NCBI GenBank assembly: GCA_034433305.1
Contig: DAOUAM010000113.1
Coordinates: 1 to 18,905 of the forward strand
Direction: 5' to 3'
DNA: 18,905 nt
From: DAOUAM01 sp034433305
GTDB lineage: Bacteria > Chloroflexota > Dehalococcoidia > Lucifugimonadales > DAOUAM01
This document shows, in pieces, positions 6,797 through 13,498 of the stretch (position 1 is its first letter; every line of letters begins with the position of its first letter). A program made the translations under genes and the position numbers. The notes beneath the pieces were generated by a model. The model was not told the DNA's origin and did no database searches. It worked only from the letters and a program-made list of their open reading frames with translations.

Positions 6797-9298
6797 CTAG
6801 CTCTCTGGCCCCGCCGGCTGCGGCACGTAGCCCTCAGGCTCCTGGGAGACCATGGCCGGTGCCTCCCGCTGTGCGCGGGACTCGGCTGGCTCCTCCTGCC
6901 TGTAGCGTCGTGAGCGGCTAGCAGGCGCCGAGGTGGCACGTTCGGGCATGACCTCGAAGCCCTCCACCACCGTGCGCTCGGCGCGGTCGGCATCCTCGTC
7001 CTCCTCGGACCGTGGTGTGGGCGCCGCGCGGCCATAAGCGCCTGCCATGCGGCCAGTGCGCGGGGCCATGGCGCCGCCGGGCCGGGCCGCTCCCGTGGCC
7101 GGTGCCGCCGCCCCGGTCCCCATGCCTGACGGGGCCATGGACACTGGCGGAGCAACGCCGTCCACGTGGACAGCCTCCGTTGACGCGATCTCCCTGGGCG
7201 TGAGGCTCCGGGGCTGCACGCCGGGATCGCCAGGGGTGGGTACCTGTACCATGAGCGGCCCGTTGCCCGCGCCGGCCGTCCATGGGCCGGACCATGCCAT
7301 CCCCTTGTTGAACAGGGTACCCCGGACAGTCACGTGGACCTGGTACTCGTAGCGCGGCACGAAGTCCAGTTGCCCGGTGAACACCCGCCAGTACCGGGGC
7401 TCGTTCTGGTCGGTGAAGGACCAGCGGAAGCGGGTTACCTTGTCCGAGCGCTCGCTGCCATCGGCGCGCTTGCCCATGGCGCGGAACTCGACCTCGACAA
7501 CCTCCTGCGCGGTCCCAAGCTCCGCGCCCAGGGCAATGGGCCCCACGTCCAGCACCCCGGCGCTGTCGGCCCGGACCTCCAGGGTGTTATCGTTGGTCAG
7601 CGAGCCGTTGGGCCCCCGGTCCAGGTCAATGACATTCTGCTCCACCGTGACCTTCATGAAGGGGTACTCGCTCTCTCCGGGCGGCTCCTTGAGGTGGACC
7701 TTCCGCTTGACGTAGGTCTGGCTGGGGTCCCAGTCCCGTGGCGGGTTGCTGACCTCGCCATCACGCCACTGCACGAACACCGGCTCCCAGGTCCGGTCCG
7801 CCGGGTCGGTGCTCTGGAAGATTTCCGACTTCCACTGGATGATGCCCTGCTGGTCCGGGTACCCCACCTGGGCCGAGACGAAGGCCACAGGCTCGCCCAC
7901 CCACTGCCTGGCGGGTTCGGGCCAGTTGACCACCGGCTTGATGATCCGGTGGACCTTCCGCCCCAGGCCGCCCAGGACCAGGCGTGTGAAGTACTTCTTC
8001 TCGGCGTCCGGGTCCTGCTTGATCTGGTCGAAGAACCCCTTCATGGAGGAGCTTATCGTGTGAGGCTGGAGGTAGCGGAAGTAGCGGGTCTCCTCGTACT
8101 CGAGGTTGACCTGGGTCGTGTCCCTGCGGAACCTGAGCGCCAGGCCGGCGGTGCCGCCGAAGAGGGAACTCAAGATGCCGCCGCTGGGCGCCTCCGCTGG
8201 CTTCACGTCGGGCATGGGCGGCTCGAAGATCACCTTCTTGGCCTGCTCGGTGAACTGCTGGACGATGGTGTCAATGCGCTTCTCGATCACCTTCTCCATC
8301 TCGTCGGCGCCCGGCGCCGTCCCGTCAATGTCCACCTCTACCTTGATGTCGCCGTTGAGCCGGAGATTGTTGAACTCGGCCTTGATGTCGGCGGAGAACC
8401 AGAGGTAGCGGGCGTTCAGGTGGGAGGAGAAGTGCTGGAAGATACGCTCCCAGCTCCCGGTGATCTTGATGCGCATTAACTGGCTCCACATGGGGAGCAG
8501 CAGGTTCTGGGCCACGACGATGGGGCTATAGGCGCCGTGGAACCCGGCCCAGATGATCTCGCTGGGGATGGCGCCGACCAGGCCCGAGTACGCGTTTTCC
8601 CCGCCGGTGACGGAGCCTGGCCCCTGCCCCTGGAGCCGCCAGGCCCACGCATCCAGGGCCGTGGGAGCGCGGAAGTTCCGCCCATGCGGGACCGTCCTGA
8701 CCAGGCCATTCTGGCGCGGGTAGACCACCTCACGGGAGCGGGGCGCGCTGCGCGCCCCGGGGATGATGTCACGCGGGCCTGGCACAGGGCCACCGCCCGG
8801 CGTTGGAGTCGCGGTGGGCACGGCCCCGCTGGCGTCTGGGGACAGGTTCGTGATGGCCGTGATGTTGCTCACAATGGGCGCGATGCGGATGTCCGGGGCG
8901 ACAGTCGTGCGAATGCCCCAGTAGATGTCCGACCGGCCACGGAACTTCTCCAGCAACTGCCCCTGCGCTTGCTGGAGGACCGCCGTGGGGTACCTGGACG
9001 TAGTCGTCAGGGAGAGGACACCACCCTGCACCTCCCCTTCGCCGATGCCCACGCTGGTGTCCTCGTCGAAGACGCCCACGAAGTGGACATGATGGAACTT
9101 GTAGTCCTTCCTGTCGCCGTGCTGCGCCAGCCGCACCTGCTCCGGGACGTAGTAGAAGACTGGCGGCTTTCCCTCGCGCTGCAACTGGTCATTGTTTCGG
9201 TCCGGCAGGAAGAGGATGGTGTAACTCTCGCCGCTCTCGTCGTTGACAACGAACTGCTCGAAGCCGCCTGCGAATACGGGGCCCACTGCGTTGGTCAT
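6797..9298 (-). CDS. large protein of unknown function, first of the three-gene cassette
   Basis: 833 aa, not recognised as any named family. The N-terminal block (27-120) reads like the matching block of the 1129-aa protein (ILFLPDRNN then FYYVPEQ). A Pro/Thr/Gly linker lies at about 158-176. A second shared element (RIKITGSWERIFQHF, 276-290) is followed by a charged, probably helical stretch (330-360). A third shared element (LRFRRDTTQVNLEYEE) covers 388-403. Residues 465-690 look beta-rich and end near PTPGDPG. The tail from about 705 to 833 is low complexity: Ala/Pro/Gly with Met, then acidic (SEEDEDADRAE), then Arg/Glu/Pro. It is likely disordered. No signal peptide, TM segment or catalytic motif is visible. 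The start has AAGGAAG 6 nt upstream. The next gene follows after 18 nt. I infer that it is a partner of the 1129-aa protein; the function is unknown. Confidence 0.85.
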   Translation of the reverse strand: MTNAVGPVFAGGFEQFVVNDESGESYTILFLPDRNNDQLQREGKPPVFYYVPEQVRLAQHGDRKDYKFHHVHFVGVFDEDTSVGIGEGEVQGGVLSLTTTSRYPTAVLQQAQGQLLEKFRGRSDIYWGIRTTVAPDIRIAPIVSNITAITNLSPDASGAVPTATPTPGGGPVPGPRDIIPGARSAPRSREVVYPRQNGLVRTVPHGRNFRAPTALDAWAWRLQGQGPGSVTGGENAYSGLVGAIPSEIIWAGFHGAYSPIVVAQNLLLPMWSQLMRIKITGSWERIFQHFSSHLNARYLWFSADIKAEFNNLRLNGDIKVEVDIDGTAPGADEMEKVIEKRIDTIVQQFTEQAKKVIFEPPMPDVKPAEAPSGGILSSLFGGTAGLALRFRRDTTQVNLEYEETRYFRYLQPHTISSSMKGFFDQIKQDPDAEKKYFTRLVLGGLGRKVHRIIKPVVNWPEPARQWVGEPVAFVSAQVGYPDQQGIIQWKSEIFQSTDPADRTWEPVFVQWRDGEVSNPPRDWDPSQTYVKRKVHLKEPPGESEYPFMKVTVEQNVIDLDRGPNGSLTNDNTLEVRADSAGVLDVGPIALGAELGTAQEVVEVEFRAMGKRADGSERSDKVTRFRWSFTDQNEPRYWRVFTGQLDFVPRYEYQVHVTVRGTLFNKGMAWSGPWTAGAGNGPLMVQVPTPGDPGVQPRSLTPREIASTEAVHVDGVAPPVSMAPSGMGTGAAAPATGAARPGGAMAPRTGRMAGAYGRAAPTPRSEEDEDADRAERTVVEGFEVMPERATSAPASRSRRYRQEEPAESRAQREAPAMVSQEPEGYVPQPAGPES

Positions 9299-9304
9299 GG
9301 TCCA

Positions 9305-9311
9305 CTTCCTT
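9305..9311 (-). promoter_or_regulatory. Shine-Dalgarno sequence of the 833-aa gene
   Basis: AAGGAAG lies 6 nt before the ATG at 9298 and supports that start. The 159 nt between it and the small upstream ORF show no clear -10/-35 pair. Confidence 0.65.
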
Positions 9312-9457
9312 TCCTGCGTTTCGGAGTGCGCTCAACGGAGGGGGAACGCCTCCCTTCTCACGCTCCGGGGCTATGGCCTGTCACCCATCATGCCGGGCAG
9401 CTAGACTCAAGGGACAACTGTGAAGTCCCCATGCACTGCGTGGTGCGTCGCGCGGCC

Positions 9458-9682
9458 TTACCCCTCATGTGTAAGCGACGCTTGAATTGCCACTGTCAGT
9501 CCCTTCCAGTCCACGAACCGTCTGCCCGGACTGTCCCTGGCACCAACTATCTCGCCGTACACGAGTTGTCTCTTTCCATTTATAAGCAGGCGCAGGCAGA
9601 CTGCAATGTAGCGCTTGTCAGAGAGGTCGTTCGCAGCGGGGTGTGAAGTCAAGGTCCGCTCCTGGTAGGGGCCTGCTCTCAT
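9458..9682 (-). CDS. possible small protein of 74 aa, unknown function
   Basis: The frame continues upstream to 9841, but the natural start appears to be the ATG at 9682 (MRAGPYQERT). The last 55 residues look like a compact folded domain rather than a shadow frame, with alternating strands (RYIAVCLRLLINGKRQLVYG) and then GRRFVDWKGLTVAIQASL. There is no Shine-Dalgarno before 9682. Instead a TATAAA hexamer ends 6 nt upstream, so a leaderless transcript starting at the ATG is possible. The ORF lies between the SARP regulator and the large operon on the same strand. I do not recognise the family. It could also be untranslated leader of the large operon. Confidence 0.45.
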   Translation of the reverse strand: MRAGPYQERTLTSHPAANDLSDKRYIAVCLRLLINGKRQLVYGEIVGARDSPGRRFVDWKGLTVAIQASLTHEG

Positions 9683-9688
9683 AGACGG

Positions 9689-9694
9689 TTTATA
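9689..9694 (-). promoter_or_regulatory. candidate -10 element placing a TSS at the ATG of the small ORF
   Basis: TATAAA on the minus strand is separated by 6 nt from the ATG at 9682, which would make the mRNA leaderless. No convincing -35 exists at 16-18 nt upstream (AGACTT or similar), which would fit activator-dependent initiation by the adjacent SARP. The element lies 76 nt beyond the SARP stop codon. The assignment rests on the hexamer and its spacing only. Confidence 0.35.
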
Positions 9695-9770
9695 GCACCG
9701 AGCACTGAGGAAAGTCTGAGGTGGGAATGAAGAAAGAATGAGGCCTGGATGAGCTATGGCTGAGGTCGGC

Positions 9771-10595
9771 TCAGCTTCCGGCGGGACTGCACCGGATCTG
9801 CTGGAAAAGGAGCTGAGTAGCCTGCTCTGGCACCGCGCCAAACTCAGCGCGCAAGACCTGCTCGCAGATGCGGTACTGGCGCAAGGCCTGTGTGCGCTCT
9901 CCCATCTGGACGTGGCAGCGCATCACCATCCTGTGGGCATCTTCCCGGCAAGCATCTTGTGACAGCAGCCGGTGGGCATAGGCGAGGCAGGTGCTGTAGT
10001 TACCCTCGGCATAGTAAACATCGGCCAGGCGCGAGAGGATGGAGAGGTACGTTGCACGCAGTCGCTCGCGCGCCACAACGGTCTGCACATCGGTGACAAC
10101 GGTGAGATCGCCCCCATACAGCTCAATGGCACGGCTATATGCCAGGATACTTGATGCCAGCTTGCCGGACTGGGACTCGTAGTCCCCGATTTTCGCCCAT
10201 CGCTCGAATACCGCTACATCCACATCTATCCCAGCCTCGGTGTCGAGACGGTAATAGTCGTTTTCATACAGCACAGGGGCGTGGCCGCCGAGCCAGGGCT
10301 TCAGCAGTCTATGCAAGCTGTAGACCAGGCTGTTGAGGGACTGACCGGCCAGTGAGCGTTGGGCATCGGGCCACAGGGCCTCCAGAAGAGCATCCCGGGA
10401 GGCGGAGAAACGGGGGCCAAGTGCCAGACTTGAAAGTAGCGCCCTGGCCTTCTGCGCGCCGCGCAGTGGCAAGCACTTTCCACCTGCCAGCACACGAAAG
10501 TTCCCCAGCAGGCAGATGAGAACGCTCCAGTTGTCATCTGTGGTATGAAATCCAGCAATGGGGTCTGCGACGTTCAGCACCTTAGCCACTTCCAC
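9771..10595 (-). CDS. SARP/BTAD-type transcriptional activator
   Basis: 274 aa, predicted DNA-binding activator in the cytoplasm. Residues about 25-118 form an OmpR-like winged helix (LLGNFRVLAGGK, GAQKARALLSSLAL, ALLEALWPD, SLNSLVYSLHRLL). Residues about 125-268 form a BTAD domain of TPR-like helices (LAYSRAIELYGGDL, ARERLRATYLSILSRLADVY, HRMVMRCHVQMGERTQAL). This short two-domain form is the size of stand-alone SARPs such as those of actinomycete pathways. It has no ATPase or sensor domain. The start codon is GTG at 10595; no in-frame ATG precedes the domain and the Shine-Dalgarno is poor, so the start is uncertain by a few codons. It sits directly upstream of the three-gene cassette on the same strand, and I infer that the cassette is its target. 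Confidence 0.88.
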   Translation of the reverse strand: MEVAKVLNVADPIAGFHTTDDNWSVLICLLGNFRVLAGGKCLPLRGAQKARALLSSLALGPRFSASRDALLEALWPDAQRSLAGQSLNSLVYSLHRLLKPWLGGHAPVLYENDYYRLDTEAGIDVDVAVFERWAKIGDYESQSGKLASSILAYSRAIELYGGDLTVVTDVQTVVARERLRATYLSILSRLADVYYAEGNYSTCLAYAHRLLSQDACREDAHRMVMRCHVQMGERTQALRQYRICEQVLRAEFGAVPEQATQLLFQQIRCSPAGS

Positions 10596-11551
10596 GCGAT
10601 GAGCACCATTCCCGCCGAAGCGACTCAGGCGCGGCGTCGGCCGGGGAAATGAGGACGCCTTCAGTAATGAGCCGCCACCAACAAGGACTCACCAGGTCCG
10701 TCTACCGCTCTCTCATGGCCGTGGTTGTCGCTCACCCATTCAAGCGCACCATGGTGGGCGTAACAGGCCAGCACCGCTAGAAAGCTAGAGTTGTCGCCTG
10801 AGTAGCTCCAAAAGCCCTCACAACACTCCTGCCCTACCTGGAGTGCTTTCCAGGACCGTGTCCTGAGCAGACGTTTCACCCTCCACCTTTTGGGCAAGTC
10901 CTCGGCCTGAAAGCACAGGGCACGCTCTCGCCTGCCGCCCATGGCTGACCGGCGGATGTATTCCCCTGGCGCTGCCTCCATTGCCTGGCCGAGACCTGAG
11001 CGGGCACCGTAAGGCAGGCCCTCCGTGTCCCATCCTACCGCCATCGTCACGCTCTACCCTGCATACGTGGGGGGGAACGGCGGCGTCCGCCTGCTGGAGC
11101 CTGCCAGGGTATCTCCTGGGGACTCACCCCTCGATTGAACAGCAGAAGGCACATACCCATTTCAAGCGATAGTGGTCGGCCTGGTGCCAGAGGTCCTCAA
11201 GTCTTAGTTCCAGCTTTCAGAAAACGGAGCCATTATGTTTGGCGGAGGTGGACCTGTCAACATAGTTCTGTCTGATTTATGTTGATTAGTCACAGTGTAC
11301 CTTTCCAGACTAGTCCGGCAGGCCCTGCGCCCTGGCCTGCAAGAAGTCCAGCACCGCTAACCAGGAGGGTGTCGGAAACCATGGGAAAGAGTCCACAATT
11401 GGCCGGCCACTGCCAACCCTTCGCATCAGCGCCTATGAGTGTGACGTGGCCATATCAGGGAAGCCAGTCTATAAGGGGAGATATGTAGCTGGGCCGTTGT
11501 CCTATCGCCGGGGGAGTACAGGATGCTGGACTTCTAGCCGACGCAAAACAT

Positions 11552-11617
11552 CCCATTCTGTGTGATACCAAGTCGCTATGATGAGGCCATAAATACGGCG
11601 CCATCATACAGAATTGG
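11552..11617. repeat. 15-nt inverted repeat with 36-nt spacer
   Basis: CCCATTCTGTGTGAT at 11552-11566 pairs with ATCATACAGAATTGG at 11603-11617. Fourteen of 15 positions pair, one as G-U, with a single C-T mismatch. It could be the ends of a small decayed mobile element or a structured RNA. No coding frame or T-tract is associated with it. Confidence 0.5.
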
Positions 11618-11652
11618 TTTCCACAAGAACTCGTCCTATGCCGCGCCCTTCC

Positions 11653-11740
11653 CTAAGAGCCTATCCGAATACCCGGCAGCACGGAAAGCGATGAGGGCAC
11701 AGGCGAAATGCAAAAAGCCCAGATAATTCTTTGCTCTCGA
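11653..11740 (-). pseudogene. possible 3' remnant of an IS5-type transposase with its terminal inverted repeat
   Basis: On the minus strand a short frame reads NYLGFLHFACALIAFRAAG. This resembles the C-terminal helix of IS5-superfamily DDE transposases, which commonly end in a form like (Y/F)LxFxHLACALIxxR. The segment finishes at GAGCCTATCCGAATACC (plus strand, from 11656), which looks like an IS terminal repeat. No DDE motif, catalytic core or second terminus is found upstream before the tRNA genes, so this would be a decayed fragment. The family resemblance is from memory over about 20 residues, and a chance match is possible. Confidence 0.33.
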
Positions 11741-11934
11741 AGGAGGCCTTCCACCTGGCTGGTATGCAGCTCGTGAAGCTCGTATCCGTGGAGGACCAGT
11801 GACCCAGGTCCGAGGAGGGGCGAAGCAATTTTGCGTAATGTCTGGCAACATGCCCAGGTCTCAGTGTGCGCAACACACAAGAGGCTGCCTTCAAGTCAGC
11901 TTCTGAGGCCTGATTTGAACGTGGCCGGCATGTG

Positions 11935-12010
11935 TGGTGGGCGGTAATGGACTTGAACCATTGACCTCTTGCGTGTGAAGCAAGCGCTCTAACCGCTGAG
12001 CTAACCGCCC
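11935..12010 (-). tRNA. tRNA-Val (anticodon CAC)
   Basis: A complete cloverleaf on the minus strand: acceptor GGGCGGT/ACCGCCC, D-arm GCTC...GAGC, anticodon stem CTTGC/GCAAG with loop TTCACAC (anticodon CAC, reading GUG), and T-arm AATGG-TTCAAGT-CCATT. The discriminator A is followed by an encoded CCA (11935-11937). It is the second gene of a two-tRNA transcript, 28 nt after the tRNA-Met. Confidence 0.95.
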
Positions 12011-12038
12011 AGGCCGGTGCTCTGCTGGTACCAGGGTG

Positions 12039-12110
12039 TGGCAACGACAGGGGTCGAACCTGTGACCTAGCGCTTATGAAGCGCCCGCTCTACCTCTGAG
12101 CTACGTTGCC
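12039..12110 (-). tRNA. tRNA with anticodon CAU (elongator Met or Ile2)
   Basis: Cloverleaf on the minus strand: acceptor GGCAACG/CGTTGCC, D-arm GCTC...GAGC, anticodon stem GGCGC/GCGCT with loop TTCATAA (anticodon CAU), and T-arm ACAGG-TTCGACC-CCTGT. The first base pair is G-C, so it lacks the 1-72 mismatch of initiator tRNA. Elongator Met and lysidine-modified Ile2 cannot be separated by eye. The 3' CCA is not encoded (A is followed by CAC), unlike the neighbouring tRNA-Val. Confidence 0.92.
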
Positions 12111-12131
12111 ACACTGTATTTTCCCTTAGGA

Positions 12132-12160
12132 ATGATATAGTATGGTCATGGCGGTGTCAA
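12132..12160 (-). promoter_or_regulatory. near-consensus sigma-70-type promoter of the tRNA pair
   Basis: Reading the minus strand, TTGACA (12155-12160) is a perfect -35. A 17-nt spacer and TATCAT (12132-12137), one mismatch from TATAAT, follow. The expected start is near 12125, about 15 nt before the mature tRNA 5' end. The strength fits a stable-RNA promoter. Confidence 0.8.
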
Positions 12161-12224
12161 ATTCCGCCAGCTTCCCCTTTCCACCCCGATTTCACCGTGC
12201 CCATTCCTGGTGGAGGAGCGCCCT

Positions 12225-12623
12225 TTGGCCGGACCAGACATGGACCCCGTGGTCAAGCGAGCGGTGGCCGATGCCGTCCTGGAACGGGCCGCGACTGAGC
12301 TCCGGAAGCTGCTCAAGGAGCTGGCCGCGGCCATTGGCCCTTTCCCCAGTTTCCCCAATGTCCCCTCCCTTCAGGCCGTGGAGGTGACGCCCGGCCTCAC
12401 CAGCAGGGCGGACCGGGGCTGTGTGGTGGTGTGTCCAGACGGCGAGCTGTATGAGTTGGTGCTACGACTGCTGCCCGGCCCCCTGGATACCGGCGGCGTG
12501 GAGCCTCTGGAGGAACTCAGGGAGCTTGACCTGCCGCCCGACGAGTACGTGGCCTATGCCTATGCCGCCGTCCGCGAGCTGGCACGGGTGCTGGAGGAGC
12601 TACAGGCCAGGAAGGCTCAGTAG
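12225..12623 (+). CDS. small acidic helical protein of unknown function
   Basis: 132 aa if it starts at the TTG at 12225, which has GGAGGAG 6 nt upstream. A GTG at 12210 and an ATG at 12240 are in frame but lack a spaced ribosome site. The sequence is an amphipathic helix rich in Ala, Arg and Glu (KRAVADAVLERAATELRKLL), a Pro/Phe turn (GPFPSFPNVPS), a strand region (RGCVVVCPDGELYELVLRLL) and a final helix (AYAAVRELARVLEEL). No family is recognised and no secretion signal is visible. It is the only plus-strand gene in this part, and its stop overlaps the convergent hydrolase gene by 7 bp. The codon pattern and strong ribosome site make it likely real. Confidence 0.7.
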   Translation: MAGPDMDPVVKRAVADAVLERAATELRKLLKELAAAIGPFPSFPNVPSLQAVEVTPGLTSRADRGCVVVCPDGELYELVLRLLPGPLDTGGVEPLEELRELDLPPDEYVAYAYAAVRELARVLEELQARKAQ

Positions 12624-13372
12624 TCTTCGCCCCTGAGGCTGCGGGCCTGGTACAGACGCCGTGGCAGGCTGCCAAGGTAGCTCGACCACGAGGGCGGCTC
12701 GGGCCTGGAGGCCAGTAGCCGCCGTAGCTGGCCCGACGCGCCGCGCACCAGGGGCGCCCCGTGGCCGCCGCACAGCGCCTCGAAGTCCAGCGCCGCCAGC
12801 TTTTCCAGCGACTCCCGGTAGTGCCTGGCGTTGTAGCCAGGGAAAGGCACCGAACGGCTGAGCCTGACGCCATCGCTGAACAGGGTGTCGCCAGAGAACA
12901 GCACGCCACGCTCCTTGAGCAGATAGCACACGCTCCCAGGGGTGTGCCCAGGGGTGTGGACTACCTGCATTCCGCCGCCGATGGGCAACTCTTCGCCTCC
13001 CTGCACTACCTGGCCGACGCAGGCCCGCTGGAAGAAGGGCAGTGGCAGCTTGAGGCAGTTGAAGACGCCCATGTAGCTGAGGGATACCTGCTGATCAGAG
13101 CATGTCCTGGTGTCGCCAGCGTGGGCGACGACGCAGGCGCCGGTGCGCCGACACAGGGCCAGGGCACTGCTGGCATGGTCTGGATGGCTGTGGGTCATGA
13201 GGATATATTCCAGGTCCTCGGGCTTTCGGCCAATGGCCCGGATGTAGCCCAGCACCTTGCCGGCGTTCCAGGCTATGCCTGTGTCCACCAGGGCCAGCTT
13301 CTCTCCTACGATGAGGTAGATGCGCGACCACCAGGTGCCCGGGACGATGTGGACTCCTGGCAGGAACTCCAT
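12617..13372 (-). CDS. metallo-beta-lactamase-fold hydrolase
   Basis: 251 aa, cytoplasmic, with the full two-metal signature: HSHPDH at 61-66 (His61, His63, Asp65, His66), His143 in HTPGHTPGS, Asp162 in FSGDTLF and His204 in GGHG. The N-terminus (VPGTWWSRIYLIVGEKLALVDTG) and the SGDTLF segment resemble the glyoxalase II-like branch of MBL hydrolases rather than true beta-lactamases. The substrate cannot be told from sequence; thioesters or lactones are possible. The ATG at 13372 has an AGGAG about 11 nt upstream, which is long. It is 126 nt downstream of the SNase-like gene on the same strand and its 3' end overlaps the convergent small gene. Confidence 0.92.
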   Translation of the reverse strand: MEFLPGVHIVPGTWWSRIYLIVGEKLALVDTGIAWNAGKVLGYIRAIGRKPEDLEYILMTHSHPDHASSALALCRRTGACVVAHAGDTRTCSDQQVSLSYMGVFNCLKLPLPFFQRACVGQVVQGGEELPIGGGMQVVHTPGHTPGSVCYLLKERGVLFSGDTLFSDGVRLSRSVPFPGYNARHYRESLEKLAALDFEALCGGHGAPLVRGASGQLRRLLASRPEPPSWSSYLGSLPRRLYQARSLRGEDY

Positions 13373-13498
13373 GCAGTGGTCTGCTCCTAGAGTGTAGCTA
13401 CCTTGAGTTTAGCACAGTCGGCAGCACCGCCGCATGGCAGCCCACCCCCTGGACCGGCTGGGAAGAGAAGCCCATTTCTCACCATGAAGCGACCGTCT

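Larger units (their letters stand above)
10596..11934. other. gene-poor region of about 1.3 kb between tRNA genes and SARP gene
   Basis: No frame here looks like a maintained protein. The longest is a minus-strand ORF (10661 to 11044 or 11050), with a Cys/Trp-rich composition, no recognisable motif and a weak ribosome site. Base composition is less GC-rich than the flanking genes. A hairpin-forming inverted repeat (11552-11617) and a probable transposase remnant (about 11653-11740) suggest decayed mobile DNA. A 12-mer (CCAGCACCGCTA) occurs near 10770 and again near 11350, which may be chance. The promoter of the SARP gene should be at the left end, but I cannot identify one. Confidence 0.6.

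Noticed and set aside
9683..9841. Upstream 53-codon extension of the small ORF at 9458-9682
   Set aside because: It overlaps the 3' end of the SARP gene and its composition (Ser/Pro-rich) is that of a shadow frame.
10661..11050. 129-aa minus-strand ORF in the gene-poor region
   Set aside because: No motif, odd Cys/Trp-rich composition, GTG or ATG start with a poor ribosome site, and a position in apparently decayed DNA. I could not support it as a gene.
11935..11960. Attachment-site direct repeat of the tRNA-Val 3' end
   Set aside because: I looked for a second copy of the tRNA 3' sequence in the left part of the window and saw none; any such site would lie outside.
11661..12044. 127-aa minus-strand ORF
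   Set aside because: It runs through the complete tRNA-Val gene and into the spacer, so it is a chance frame; only its 3' part may reflect the transposase remnant.
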